Source: Heterocephalus glaber (lineage: Eukaryota > Chordata > Mammalia > Rodentia > Bathyergidae). From it: 64,000 nt of DNA. Shown in pieces: positions 45,346 to 58,375 of the stretch. Position 1 is the stretch's first letter; every line of letters starts with the position of its first letter. The stretch lies in assembly GCF_000247695.1 (NCBI RefSeq), contig NW_004624732.1, forward strand, positions 19,181,713-19,245,712, given 5' to 3'. A model generated the notes under the pieces. That model was not told where the DNA came from. It made no database searches and saw only the letters and a program-made list of their open reading frames with translations. Both the position numbers and the translations under genes were made by a program.

Positions 45346-48300
45346 GTTCTTATATCTTAATCTCTTTTTGATACTAAAAAACTATGACCTCTGAAGTCTT
45401 CAGGTAAAACATCTACAAATTTCACCCACGGTATTGTTCTTAAATTCTATTTTCTGCATGTGATAGACAAGAAGCTCCATTTATTAATGAACTTGGGTCT
45501 CTTTAAGGTGCAAGTCATATACATACATAGGATTACACAAGAAACTATTTCACTGTGATTAACATTATCAGTAGGACTTCACCAGATTCCTCAACAGTGA
45601 CATAGGGCTCAAAGGAAGCAGGATTTTCAAAATGTTAAGGAAAAAAGGTTGATTGTAGGATTTTGTATTTTGCCAACTCATTAATCTTGAAGATAGATTA
45701 CACATATTTTCAAACTTACAAAGCTTAAAAAAATATGCATGTAAATGGGGATTAGGATATACTGGTCCAAAATACTGCTCTTTGGCATTAGAGAAGACCA
45801 CAGAAACAGGAAATTCACTCTCTGCTCTGATCTTTCTCCTCTGACACAGGTCATTCCAAATGTGACCAGAAGGACCAAAGACATAGAAGGTCAAAGACAG
45901 AGTCCAAGAAGAACCTGAACATACCTCACTAAGTTCACCTAGTTCATTACCATTATTAGATCAGAAACTTTGGTTTTGCAGTCATTATTTCCCCATGACT
46001 GTCTAGTCTCCATCAGACATAACCTTCAAATTATCCAGTTTTAGCCATTTCTGTTTGTTCTAATTTTCTTATGAGAGAATATCAGGTTGTAAAGCTCATA
46101 TTAAATAAACTTGTGGTTTTTCCTGTTAATCTGTCTTTTGTTATAAAGACCTCAGGTCCACACCAATAAAAATGGAAGGAAAATATATATCTTTTCTACT
46201 AAAACACCAGTCTCTGCCTAAAAAGCTGTTACAGATTTTGTACTTTAATGCAACAGGATGTAAAACTTTGTAAGTAGTAGGTATGGAACCTAGAAAATAA
46301 AGTATGCTACACAGTGAAGTGGTAAAGGGAAGTTGCCCTGAGCAGGGTGTACCAGCTCTGAGAATAGCTGAGCCAAGAGAAAGAAGGTCTGGGGGTTCAA
46401 CAAAAAGGATCCCACACATTAGTCAAGGGAAATGTAGATTATTTTGGTGTTGGAGAATGTAGATAAAAGGTGTGGGATTTGAAATGTGTAGTGTAGCTTT
46501 GAAAAAAAATAGTGCATTGACAGATACTAATAAAACCAAATGAAAATTTAATAATAAATATTTATTGATACTGAGACATTGTTTAGAAAGGTGGATAAGG
46601 AAGTAAACACTTGTTAACAGAATTCTTGACCAAACTTCACATTACATATAACCTAGATAGAAATCATAAAATGTAAACTGTAATGATTTAACAAAAGTGT
46701 TGGCATGTACCAATGTTGGCAGAATAGAACATAGAGGCATTTCAGTACAAGAGGTAATGTTGATAAGCTAAGAAATATTCTCCTTCATCAAGCTACACAG
46801 GGGTATTTGTCTAAAAATGAGGTTTTATTTTCAACATGATTATGTTTGTCTGTGGGACCATGGAATGAGGAGAGGGCTGGGCAAGGGATTTCCCTTTCAC
46901 ACTACAAAACTTCAGTTGGGTTTTATTTGAAACTTAAAAATCTAATTCTTCTTCTTAAATTAGTATCAGTAAAAGATTATGATTAGCACATTATCCCTAT
47001 GTGTGGTCTTGCCATTCGCAAATAGCACCACCTTCCATTTTCGAATTAGGGATTCCTCTCCAAGTACAAGGGCAGAAGTAGACCTAGCAGTCCTCACCGG
47101 GTGTGGCTGCCACACACAGAAACCCAGGGGTGGCACTTTGTCTGGTTTGTATACAAGCCAAGGCCAGGGTCAGGTTCAGTTCTCCACCTGGTAATTCCTA
47201 GTGTGCAAAATTTGACTCTGAGTTTCAAATACAGCTAGATAAGACTTACATGTTTTATTGGGAAGTCTATGTAACAACACTGATTATCTGAGAGTTTTGA
47301 AGAAGTCAGTCTTGAAAAAATGGTAAACACAAGGTAGGAGCTATGATACTTACTGTGGAATGCAGCATATTCAGTACAGATCTTTTACGTTTTTGACTTC
47401 AACCCTTATTGGAAATGTCCCTGAGGTGTCTTCACCAGATCCCATTGCTCGTGTCCCTAATCAAAGAGCAAGACATTTTCTCATCTCTCCTCTCTTCTAA
47501 GAAAGAAGCAACAGAGCTAAGTTCTCTTTTCTTACACTGAAGGAAAAAATATGAAAACAAACTGCAACTGCTGAATTCTGGTACTTGATGATTGGTCAGT
47601 GTCTCAGTTCTGTACTGTGAGGATATCACTATCTTGCTTGATTTAGAGTTGCAATCAAATTCCAATGACTTATTTAAATAGCACAGTGCATGTGTGTATG
47701 TGTGCTACAATTTGACTTTGTCCATTTGTAAAATGGAAAACATCTCCAAACTTATCCATGTTTTCTAGAGACACATTCCCTTAAATAATTTGGCTGTGAC
47801 CCACTTTGGCTTTGATCTTGGAAACTGCACCTTCTCTTTATCTGTCCTTTGTTAAAGAGGAAAATCTTCAGAGCATTGCATTTTGCACTTCACTTAAAAT
47901 GTATCTAAAACATGATTTCATTAGGGCTTGGTATCCTTGTATTCACTTTAATTACATTTAATTAGTCCCTATACATAGACAAATATTAAAGAAAGGAAAA
48001 TGGATATTTTAATCTGAAGGAGGATGCTTTTTAAAGACTCAGCAGTGTCTGTCTTTCCATGGAAGGGTTTTTAATTACAATCATTCAGAATGTTTGTTTA
48101 AAGTAGACTGTGGGGTTTGAAGCAAATGATCACAGAAAAACTTCATTAGTTGCAATTTTTACACACACACACACTCACAATAATTTGCCAGAAAAGAACT
48201 GTTTTAATTTTCCCATTGTTTGCTGACTCTTTGAAATCTTACAGTCAGCAAATCTGTTGAAATTTTCCCACTGAAGAGAAGGTGACAGTGTCAGCACCTG

Positions 48301-49689
48301 CAGAACACTTGCATGTGTGCAGAGCTTCCACTCATTCTTCTAGATCCAGGAGGGCTGTGTGTCTGCAGGATGTTAAGCCTGGACTTTTCCTCCAGAGCTT
48401 TTATTCCAGCTCCTGAGGTTCACAGTTGAAAGAACACATGCATTGTTAAACAAATAGAAAGACTGAACAGTTATGAGACCAATGCAAACAAGATTTCTTA
48501 TTTCTGAAGCTTTCTCAAGTGTGGAAGAACCTCAGAACCTTGCACAGCATAGCAGACAGATCCTTGGTGTTTTGAACATCAGCTCTGAACCCTCGCAGGG
48601 GAAACCTTTCAGTTCAGTTCTAAAACACACTTTCTGGTAATGCGAAGAAAACAAATTCCAGTGCACGAAAGCTCAACATCTAAGATTGTGTGCTCAGACT
48701 AGCCTACAGGATTTGAATGAGATGACATTTATGTTCCATTTTGTACTTTTAAATCTTCCTATTATAGCCATTGATAAATATTCTAGCAGATTTCCTAATA
48801 GTGTACATTCCAAAACTTTTTAACTTCTGTTGCTTCATCTCTCCAGTGCACCCTATGTTCTAGTTATATTCTGTATACTTCTACTTTTGACATTATTATG
48901 TTTTACGTGTGATTAAGAGGGAAAATTTTCCAATGCTGTGGATTGTCATGTTTTTGTCAAAGAGTCTTAAATTCCACTTACACTATTAAAGTATATTTTG
49001 CTTTGAAACAACACATCACCTGTTAGTCATTCTTGTTAGTTGAAATATAATGAAGTAAATATGAAGTAGAGCATAAATTTTCTGATATATTTGAAGAACA
49101 GGGGAAACTTGTTAGATCCCATCATGTGTGTGATCCAAGAATGTAGCTATGAAGCTCTTGGCCTCCTAGTCATGTGCATTTGGCCATCTTGCTGTGTCCA
49201 CCTATGTCAGCCGCATTCCCAGGGACCAGCATTCCAGGTAGGGCTTGTGGCTGCCCATTGTTAGATCCCAGGAATGGGACAGATATAACTAAGCCTAGAA
49301 GTAAAGCTCTGAAGATGCCAAAGGTCTCCACAAGTGAAATGAAGCAGGCACCTGCATTTAGAGAACTGGGAGGCAGGAGAGGAATACAAGTTGATTTTTG
49401 TTTGTTCTAAGATAAAAACTATACTTTTTGAGATTCTTTTGGCAGCTGCAAGCAGTGTGATAGGACTTGGGGGCTGTAGGAGAGTCAGCGAGAGATGACA
49501 GTGAAGAGTTGGAAAAATCCAAGTCCCGAAAGGCCCTGCCATAGTTCCTGGGGTTAACAGGGGAGAGGAGGATAAAAGAGGAAAAACAAAGTCTCCAAGA
49601 AGAGTCTCAACAAGAACGGAAGAGGCTGAAGAGGGCGAGGCATTAAGGAACAAAAATAAAATTGTTCTTATTTCCTGCTATTCGTGTTT
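45346..49689. other. Long unassigned stretch, no gene seen
   Basis: Over 4.3 kb I find no long frame and no named repeat except a short CA run at 48161-48177. The frames at 45568-45894, 46141-46419 and 49261-49653 show no family I know. Low repeat content could mean unique or conserved non-coding DNA. Confidence 0.45.
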
Positions 49690-49840
49690 CCCTGAAAATA
49701 AGACAAACCTGAAAAATAAGGTCTGGTCTGATTTTAAAACAGACATATCCTGAAGATGAGCCCTTTTGTGTCTTTGGATTATGGGGCTCATTTTTGGAGG
49801 GTGTCTCTTCTAAAAGTCAGGCTGTTTTCCAGCAAACAGG
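49690..49840. mobile_element. Possible DNA-transposon-like fragment
   Basis: CCCTGAAAATAAGAC at 49690-49704 resembles the end of a small mammalian DNA-type repeat whose ends read CCCTGAAAATAAGAC. A hairpin (ATGAGCCC…GGGCTCAT, 49757-49792) lies inside. No matching right end was found, so support is weak. Confidence 0.3.
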
Positions 49841-50387
49841 TAGCGATGATGTTGCATTGGTGAATTATTTACTGTATATTTCATTTATTGCCTTTACTAA
49901 ACTGAATTTTGCCTTGCATGATCTGACTGTTTCTCATGCTGTAAGTGACAATGAAATGGTTGAATAAATCTGCCTTCTTAGCATCATTCCAACTTCAGGA
50001 CTGTATTACCTGATTTCCTTTTTTCACTCCTATCACTTAAAGGCAACCCAGCCCTCCTTTTTAAATACCTGCAGTACATTTCTAGTCTAATCATATCCAC
50101 AAGATCATCATGAAAATGAGGTGTGAAGATACGTATTTATGGATTCATACCAATGAACATAGTTTCAAGTAAAATAAAGGTACTGCTCTTTTTTCTATGG
50201 ATAGCCTAGTTTTGCAAAATGACTATGATATACTGAAATCTGTGGAAAAGTACACTAAGTGTTGAAGTTAGATTTACACTAAGTAGGGATACAAATTGTA
50301 GAGGAAAAAAAGAACAATGGAAAACTAGATTTTGTTATTGCCTGATTTCAGAACTTTGGTTTACTAATCTCAAAATCTGGGCATGGC
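49841..50387. other. Unassigned DNA
   Basis: No gene or named repeat is seen. Confidence 0.45.
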
Positions 50388-50470
50388 TTAGGGATATAGC
50401 TCAGTGGTAGAGCCCTTGCCTATCATGTGGAAGGCAGTGAGTTTAATCCCCAGTACAAGAACAAAAGAAA
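50388..50470 (+). mobile_element. ID-type SINE, plus strand
   Basis: GGGATATAGCTCAGTGGTAG and GTGAGTTTAATCCCCAGTAC are the A- and B-box regions, followed by a short A-rich tail. No clear TSD. Confidence 0.88.
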
Positions 50471-50544
50471 ATATGGACAAGCCTGCATACCAATGTGATT
50501 TCCATGTTGGAATGTAGGTGGAATAGTGAAAAGTAGGAAAAGCT

Positions 50545-50551
50545 TTATATA

Positions 50552-50618
<67 letters not shown>

Positions 50619-50620
50619 AT
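50545..50620. repeat. (AT)n microsatellite
   Basis: Nearly pure AT for about 65 bp; a self-complementary, cruciform-prone tract. Confidence 0.95.
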
Positions 50621-50654
50621 TCATGGATATGTATGTCTACAGTATTTAATTTTC

Positions 50655-51725
50655 ATTTAATACCTTTCTTTGCAACCCCTCCCTTTCCTCCTTATCCCCT
50701 TCTTTCTGTTTAATACTTTTCTTCTGCTTTCATGTCACCTTTTTTTTTTACTAAATTCCCCATATTAGAGAAAACATGCAATACTTGTCTTTCTGAATCT
50801 GACTTTATTTCTCTTAACATTATGGTCTCCATTTCCATCCATTTTTCTGTAAATGAAAGACCTAGTTCTTCTTTATATCTAAATAATACTACATTGTGTA
50901 TGTATACCATTTTTTCTTTATCCATTCACCTGGTGATAAATCCTTAGGCTGATTTCATAAGTTTGTTTTTGTAACTTGTGCTAAGGTAGACACGGGTACG
51001 CAATTAGCTGTATAGTATTCTGACTTTAATTCCTTCAGATATATACCAGTTAGAGTTACACTGATTCACCTGGTAGTTCTACTTTAAGTCTTTTTGAGGA
51101 ACCTCAATACTGGTTTCTATAGTGGCTGTATGAATTCACATCAGTACAGAAGGGTTTCTTCCCCTACTCATTGCTGCTGTTGATGAGTTCTTGATGATAG
51201 CCATTCTGACTAGAGTGAGATGGAATCACAATGAAGTTTTAATTTTCATTTTCTTCTGGCTAAAATGCTGAATATTTCTCATATAACTATGAGCCATTTG
51301 AATTTCATCTTTTGGGATTTGTCTGTTAGTTCATTCAACCATATTTTATTGCATTATTTGCTTTTTTGGAGTTAAGTTTTTTGAGTTCTTTAAATATTCT
51401 GAATATGAATCTTCTGTCAGACGGTTGATGGCAAAAAATTCATTCTGTAGGCTGTCTCTTTAGTCTGTTAATTGCTTCATTTGCTGTGGAGAATCTTTTT
51501 AGTTTGCTGCAATCTGATACATCAAATCTTGGTATTATTTCCTCACCTTCTGGAATCCTATTCAGGAAATCATTGCTTGTGTCTATGTGCTCAAGTATTT
51601 CCTCTGTGTTTTCTTCTAGCATTTTCAAAATTTCAGGTCTTACAGTTATGTCTTTGCACCATTTTTATTTGCTTTCTGTACAGGGCAAAATATAAAGATC
51701 AAGTTTCTGTCTTCTGATTTAAATT
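50655..51725 (-). mobile_element. Older L1 3' end, antisense
   Basis: L1 ORF2 C-terminus and 3'UTR in antisense: CCATTTCCATCCATTTTTCT, GATGATAGCCATTCTGACTA with GAGTGAGATGGAATCACAAT, TTTTTTGAGTTCTTTAAATA, GTAGGCTGTCTCTTTAGTCT. It is clearly more diverged than L1-A to L1-E and has a different 3'UTR, so it belongs to an older subfamily. It ends near 51725 by 5' truncation. Confidence 0.85.
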
Positions 51726-52840
51726 ACTCTAATATATTACAAAATCAGTGAAATTAAAAGGAATGGTGAGTTCTTCCACCATTTATCTGTGTGATCTTGG
51801 AATATATTTTCCTTTTTCTTAGTCTTCACAATAATCTTTCCTATTGTTCTAGATTTGTTAAGAGTACATCATGTGATACAATGTTTAGTATTGTTCTTTA
51901 TCTAGTAATAATGTAATATATAAAAATTGTTACTACTAATACCATTGTTATTCAAGAAATTACAAGTGACCTAAAAGAAAGAAAATAGATTCAAGACACC
52001 ATCCACCTACATTCTAGTCCATTTAGAACCTCATGTGTCTGAGAAGCAAATAAACGGAGAATGCCTTCAGTGAAGTGCACAGACCAGAGAGCAATTTATG
52101 GGCGTTTTGTTTTAATAATTTACACATGGCTTCAATAGGATTAGGTCACTAATTGATGAAACCTTTGCAGATCATTACAGATGTGTGAATGTGCAAGGGG
52201 CTGTGCTAGGGAGCAGTTGTTATTAGTGGATATTAGCAAGTTTGATGGTATAAGTAGAGCCACATGAAGTAGTAAAGATCCTGAATGCACAGAAGTCTGA
52301 TATCATTGAGGTGGGGAAACAGATCTTACCTCACAGATCTTGTAGTTATTTGTGCATTGAAATATTCTTCAATAATATTGCTCTTATCAATGGTCAACAA
52401 ATATCAATTGCAGTGTGAATTCTGTTTAGAAGATTTTTTTTTCCAGATACTAGAGCATTATACATTATATATGAGAATTATTTCCATCAGATGTTTGGTT
52501 ATTAGAGAATCTAGCTCTATAAAATGATTCACTTCTATGAGTTCTATATAGCTGAATGTTGTAATATGATTTGCACCTTATAAAGGAAAGAAAGAATGAA
52601 TATTAAACATCTACTCTATTTCAGGTACTCTGTCTTCTTAAGCACTACATCAATTAAAATGCTTTTACCTCTAAGTGGAGGTATATTTATAGATGGCCCA
52701 AGAAAATAAATAATTTCTATAATGAAAGTAGCTAGGCCAGAAGTCCAAAAATGATTTAATTTAATTACTAAATAACATAAGATATATTCTGTCTTGACAC
52801 TCCCAACCAATTTTTGTAGATGTCTGCAAGATTGTTGCTC
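51726..52840. other. Unassigned DNA
   Basis: No gene or named repeat is seen. Confidence 0.45.
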
Positions 52841-53420
52841 CTCTAGTTAGAATTGTCTATACAAATGTTTCAGAAAGAATAGAAAAGTGGGATAGAAGGA
52901 AGTGCTCGTGCATGACTCTGCCTGGCTGTCTCTTCCTCCTTTCTTCTTGGGTGAGAAAATCTTTCTCAGAACCCCATACATCTCATTGTCCAGGGCTGTG
53001 TCCAGTGACAGAATCCTAACTGTGGGATCCCCAGAAAGCACAGGGTTTTCAGTTTCCAGCTGAGAAGGAACATCATCCATGTTAGTGAGGTGAGGTTAAG
53101 CTACCATATTTCCCCAAATTTCCTTTTATGACTGAAGCAAAATATCCACAGCTGTGCTGAGATACCCATAGGTGGAGAGAGCTGTCTCTTCCAGAGACAG
53201 AGCCCACTCCTAGGCAGCCCAGAGCTGCCAACAACTGGCCAATTTGAAGTCTAAATGTTCAGCCCCTGCCTCAACATGGGAAAAGTCTGACTAGCATCCC
53301 AGCTCCAGAAGTCACTGAAGAACTGACTGACACTATTGGACCCCAACTTTTTCTGTCAGTCCTATCCCCATTTCTGCCCTATAGGTGAGGACACTGAGAA
53401 TCTTTCCCAATTAATTCTAT
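52841..53420. other. GC-richer island, origin unknown
   Basis: Base composition rises above the neighbourhood. A 77-codon minus-strand frame (52847-53080) starts MDDVPSQLETENPVLSGDPT; I recognise no family. An LTR remnant is the most likely explanation, but I cannot support a class. Confidence 0.3.
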
Positions 53421-56400
53421 TCCTAATTTCCATCTCAGGGTCTGTTTGTCGATGAACACAACAACAAGCAGATTGAAAGAAAAGAAGAGGGAAAGATCTC
53501 AAAAATAAATGACTAATAACTCTTCTGAATCTAATTTAAGCTGTATTTCTGTGCTATCACAATATCATTTTTAGAAATAGGGATACAGAAGCATAGATAT
53601 TAATAATCTTGTCCTGAAATGCATAACACAATCTTGGTCATGCTTTGTTTCAAGTATTCCTTTTCTATTATCACATTTTTAAAATTCAAAAAATTAAATA
53701 TAAAAATTGAATTTTGTGGATTAGGTATTCAAATTATTTTGAATATGTTTGATGTCTTGGGACCAAATAACTAGTAAAATTCAAATAGACTGGGATTATC
53801 ATCATTTTGGGTGCTGGTAATATTCATCTATTTCTATTGTTTTTGTGTTTAAGCAAACTTAGATCTCTGGCTATTTGTGTGATTGCAATGTCAATTAAGC
53901 CTCAATAAATCTCCAGAAACACATGATGATTGAGTGGGGATTCTCTATACCTTTTGCTGTTAAATCTTGCCTCTGAATTTAACCACTATTTCTCAGTGTA
54001 ATTTTTGACAGCGTGATGTTAAATGCTGAAATGTAATCAATATCCTGACCACTTCAGGATATATTTTTTTATTTCTTCTGATAATTCTGCAGTATCGGGA
54101 AGACTGTCCTTTTATTTAAAAACTCTAAGGTTTAATAGTGCAAATTAACACTCGGTAAATCTGAAAAGAAAATGAAATGTGTGCTCCTAAGAATCAAAAT
54201 GAATTTTGTCTTGGTAGTAATATTTTTACTTCTAGATTATTTGGTTTTATTCCATTGAGCATTAATTGCTGCTTTTCCAAGCCATAGTTGGGCACTTCAA
54301 AACTGAGCCACATATATTTATTCCATTGAAGCCTCTTGCAGTAAACTGCATTGAAACATAGACCATTCCACAGTCTGAAGAGGCGGTAAACCAGCTCATC
54401 TGGGAATCACAAGATTAGATCTTTGCTGTGGAATCTTGGCAAAGTTAAATCTATGTGAGTTTCAAATTCTCCAACTGAAGAGACTTGAAAATAATATGTA
54501 AGTAAGAGAAGTTATTATTCACTCAAGAGCTGCTTATTAGCTACTTGGTATGTGTCAATCACTGGAAATTTTAGGTTGAATGAGCAAAATGTGCTCCAGA
54601 AAAATAATACTATAAAATGAAAAATTAGGTGAGAGCAAATAAAAGTATATTAAGGAAGAAATAAGTTAATGAGGAAATAAGTGTGTTTGCAGTTTATTAC
54701 GGATGGTTAACACAATAAAATAGAAAACTCTCTTAAGCAGAACACTTCTGCATCCATATCACTCTTATGTCATGGAAGAAAGCCTCTCATCCTCACCACG
54801 AGGATGTATCTCAGCCCAGACACCTGTCAGCTCCCCACCCATTCAACAAGTCCTAGGTATTTCAGTTTGTATATGTTCCATTGATTTTCAGTATTGATAC
54901 AAACTCTATTCAATGGGAAAAAATGCTCATTTCAACAAGTGGCCATGTGATAAGAGGAAATCAAGATACTAGTGGTGAAATCTTAAATTTTTTAAGTAAA
55001 TAAAATTCTCCTTCTGAAAAAATTTTCTTTAGCACTTTCCCCTTGCCACTATTAATTTATTTATATTTGGAATGTAGCTAATTGGAGTTTCTTAATAAAC
55101 CCAAAATATTAATACTTCTGCTTGCTGTGTCATACACTTCTTATGTTGATATTTTTAATGCAAAGTCAGGCAACCAGTGAGTATTCTTATTTTCTTAAAA
55201 ATACACCCAAATTAAGTGGAAATATTTACCAAAGTAAGGGAAAATAACCTTGTAATTTGTAATCTATTCTCTTATAAAGATAAACCAGAGCCCAGCAATC
55301 CATGACTCACAAACCTTAGATCACATTCATTTAGGTAGACCTGGAAAAGAAATCAGGTTCTTCTCTTGGTCCATTCCTTTTTACTTTTTTCTGAATAGTT
55401 TCTTCAAGATTCTTCCAGGCTGAGAGCCACACATGTATGTAAATACAGCAGAAACCCCATATGTTCCAAAACATGCCAATTTCAACTCCCCTTCAAAATT
55501 AGTGATATGGAGCATGAATAGAAACAAGAAAATGCTGAGGATTATGCTAGCCTTGTCACCTACACTGCACAGCCCTTAACACTGATGAATCTGCACCCTA
55601 TACGCAATCATCCCCTCCTGGGTGGTAGAACTACCTATCTTTATTACTTTACTTTGTTATCCTCTTCCGTGTGCACTAAAATCCTTTTCATGAAATCACA
55701 CAGCCTCACAGCACCTAATGAAAAATGGAAACTTTACAGCTAATGAATCTAGCCAGGCCATTTTCATTCCATGCCTAACTTTCTTAGAACATCAACACCA
55801 CATACCTCTGTCAAGGGAAAACTTTTCTAACAAGTCTTCTCATTCTTAAATCATGTTCAAATTACACTACTGGGGGACACTTGCTGCTCTGCTGAGTCAA
55901 GAGAGCCCAACCTCACATTTGTGTCGGGAGAAGGTCACAGTGCACCCCAAGCAACACTGAGGTAGTGAACACCTGGTAGCTTTAGTAAGTTGGGACATGT
56001 GGATTTTTTATAGTTACTTTTTGTCTAGATTCCAATAGAACACAGAAAAAGAGAGCATGAGGATAAGGTATTGCTCTCTGGAATAACTTTATTTGAGACA
56101 AAATGGCATCAGTAACACTCCATTTATTCTATATCATGCAATATTCAGATTCTACACAGCAAGATGGAAGACTAGGTCCCTAACTTTCTCTCCCAGAATC
56201 CATTAATATTAATAGTTTGAATAATGGGCATGAGAAAGCTGCTCTGAAGAGAGCATGTAACCTACTTTCACAGGCTGCTGTTCAACTGGTGAACACTCCC
56301 AAATGCTTTTTTTGGTGCATTGTTTTCCCTCCCATCATTTCACTGTCTTAAATTGAAATATGATGTGGGCATTTTACTCATTAGTGACTATTCTTCATTA

Positions 56401-57087
56401 TAAAATTAATTGGGGCAAGGCTTGCTGTGGTGGTCATTTTGTGGAAATAAAAAAGTATTTAAATTTTGTCTAGGTCAGAAATAGCTCACAGAAAAACACC
56501 TCCATAGTATCATATAGTTATTTTTGCTTAAATTTCTTTTGTCTGGAGTAAAAGATTAACGGAGCCCATCAGTGGCATGAATTGGAAAGAGCTTTCTAAG
56601 AATGACAATGTTCTGTCGTCCAGGACAGTGGCTCCCAAGGTCAGCCACGGTGGCCCCTCGCCACTCTTGTGTACAAGTGTGTGGCCATCACTCACTGATG
56701 AGCTGTGGTTTCCATGAGCACTTATATTAAACATGGGACTAGAAATCATAGGGTAAATTAAAATCAGTTGTTCTAAACCAACTCTTTTTTCACTTGATTC
56801 TCTGATTCACTTTAATTTTTCTCAAAATACTTTATATTTACACAGTATTCTAAAAAGAAAAGTTTATGTGGTTTTCTACCAGAGCATAGGCTTACTAGAT
56901 AGAAAATATTTTTAATATAAATGTTAATAATCACTTTCTGTTGATTCTCTGTCTTGCAAACCGGTTTTGGTTTTGACATCCAAAAAGTCAAAATAAGCGA
57001 TTTTTCTGAAGATTTTGTGGGTCCACTAACAACCCTTCTCCATAAACTGCTGTAGTGTTTGTAATCAGGCACTAATCATGATCGTAT
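53421..57087. other. Unassigned DNA, perhaps with old MIR traces
   Basis: No gene is seen. 54390-54480 (CTGGGAATCACAAGATTAGA; TTGCTGTGGAATCTTGGCAA) vaguely follows the MIR 5' part but is too diverged to call. Confidence 0.4.
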
Positions 57088-57400
57088 TATTCAGCTTTTC
57101 TGTTGCTGGATACAATATCCGAATCTCACAACTTAAGAGAGGAAAAGTTGCATTTAGCTCATGGTTTGGGGGTTTCAGTGCATAGTCATCTGGTTCCAAA
57201 GAAGAAACATCAGGCCAGAAGGGAGTTGTGAAGCAGAGCTGATTAGTTCACCTTGGTGGGGAGAGAAGCAGGGAACAGCACTGGAGAAGAACAGAAGAGG
57301 GGCCAGATGTGCGTAAAACTGAAGCCCACACCTCCATGGCCCACCAGATTCACTCAGAAGCTTGCTTTATTAATCTGCTAAGCATTTCTTAATCCAATGA
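57088..57400 (-). mobile_element. MaLR-like LTR (MST/THE1-type), minus strand
   Basis: Plus-strand text is antisense: CTTTTCTGTTGCTGGATACA, CTTAAGAGAGGAAAAGTTGC, TTTAGCTCATGGTTTGGGGG, AGTGCATAGTCATCTGGTTC, AAGCAGGGAACAGCAC. It is the inverted relative of 38980-39333. Confidence 0.65.
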
Positions 57401-57506
57401 AGTTGTCATATCAGGATTAATAGTCACTATGATGTTCTGAAGTTTCAAGTGGTGCCTATATATTCTTTTTGACCATAATACATATCTACAAAGCCAAGGT
57501 TTGACC

Positions 57507-57555
57507 TGTATCTACATCTATATCTACATCTATATCTATATATCTATAGCTATGT
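57507..57555 (+). repeat. (TATCTA)n/(TCTACA)n short tandem repeat
   Basis: Diverged hexamer units across about 49 bp. Confidence 0.85.
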
Positions 57556-57724
57556 CATAGTGAATAATGATTTAGTATACCAAAATAAATTATTACTATG
57601 ATAAATTCTTGTGATGAATTGTTTCTTAATTTGCACAAATAGCCATAGACTTGACTAAGAGCTTTCCAATGATAGTATGAAGAGAGGCCTCATGTGTAAT
57701 ATTGGATCTCATTCTTCCTCTTAT

Positions 57725-58375
57725 ATAATGCCTTGCCTTCAACCTCCTATTTAATTCTCAATTCTACCTACTTCTCCACAACTCTATTAACATATCTAAG
57801 TTCAGGGCTTCAGTGCACTCTTCTAGCCCACTGCAATGACTTTTGAAGTGATCTTTCTATTTTCAGCCTTTCAACTTCCAAAACATGCTACATAGCACTG
57901 TGAAGTGATCATTTTGAAATCCAAATCTTTTCTTTAACACATTGCTTTAACTGGCCTGCAAAGAAGATTCTTTATCACTTGGCCTCTCTCCAGACACCAA
58001 CTCTCCCAATCATTCTGTACTGTCTTTTTTGCTGTATGTGACATAACTTTCAGATTTCGTAAGTCCTGCCTTTTGATTTTGTTCTTCTATTTTCCCCATT
58101 GCAAACTAATCTTTAAGAACTTGATCAAACACAGTTATCTCTGTGTAAACAATGAAAAATTATTGCCTACAATGTAGTCCCAGTTTCTTCTGTCTATTTC
58201 ATGTCTTTATTCTGCCTTCTGAGCACATTCTGAGTACCATTGGCTGAGTTGATATGACTCCCCTACCTGGTTGTAAATTCTCTTAAGGAAATAGATCATT
58301 CACAATGTAAGCATAGTGCATGGAACATAGTATGCACTCAACATTTTGCTTAATAAATGAATAATTCCATAAATA
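57725..58375 (+). mobile_element. LINE-2 3' end, plus strand
   Basis: The 3' part has the L2 hallmark order: GGTTGTAAATTCTCTTAAGG, GTGCATGGAACATAGTATGC and ACTCAACATTTTGCTTAATA with AATGAATAA. Upstream blocks (GAAGTGATCATTTTGAAATC; CCTGCAAAGAAGATTC) fit the L2 body. An old, inactive element of Mesozoic age. Confidence 0.72.

Noticed and set aside
54525..54620. Possible old repeat of the 'lists CTACTATGTGCCAGGCACTG' type
   Set aside because: Only a vague resemblance (TACTTGGTATGTGTCAATCA); too diverged to call.
56150..56210. AGCAAGATGGAAGACTAGGTCCC as an L1 leader start
   Set aside because: The resemblance to old L1 5' ends is short and nothing L1-like follows.
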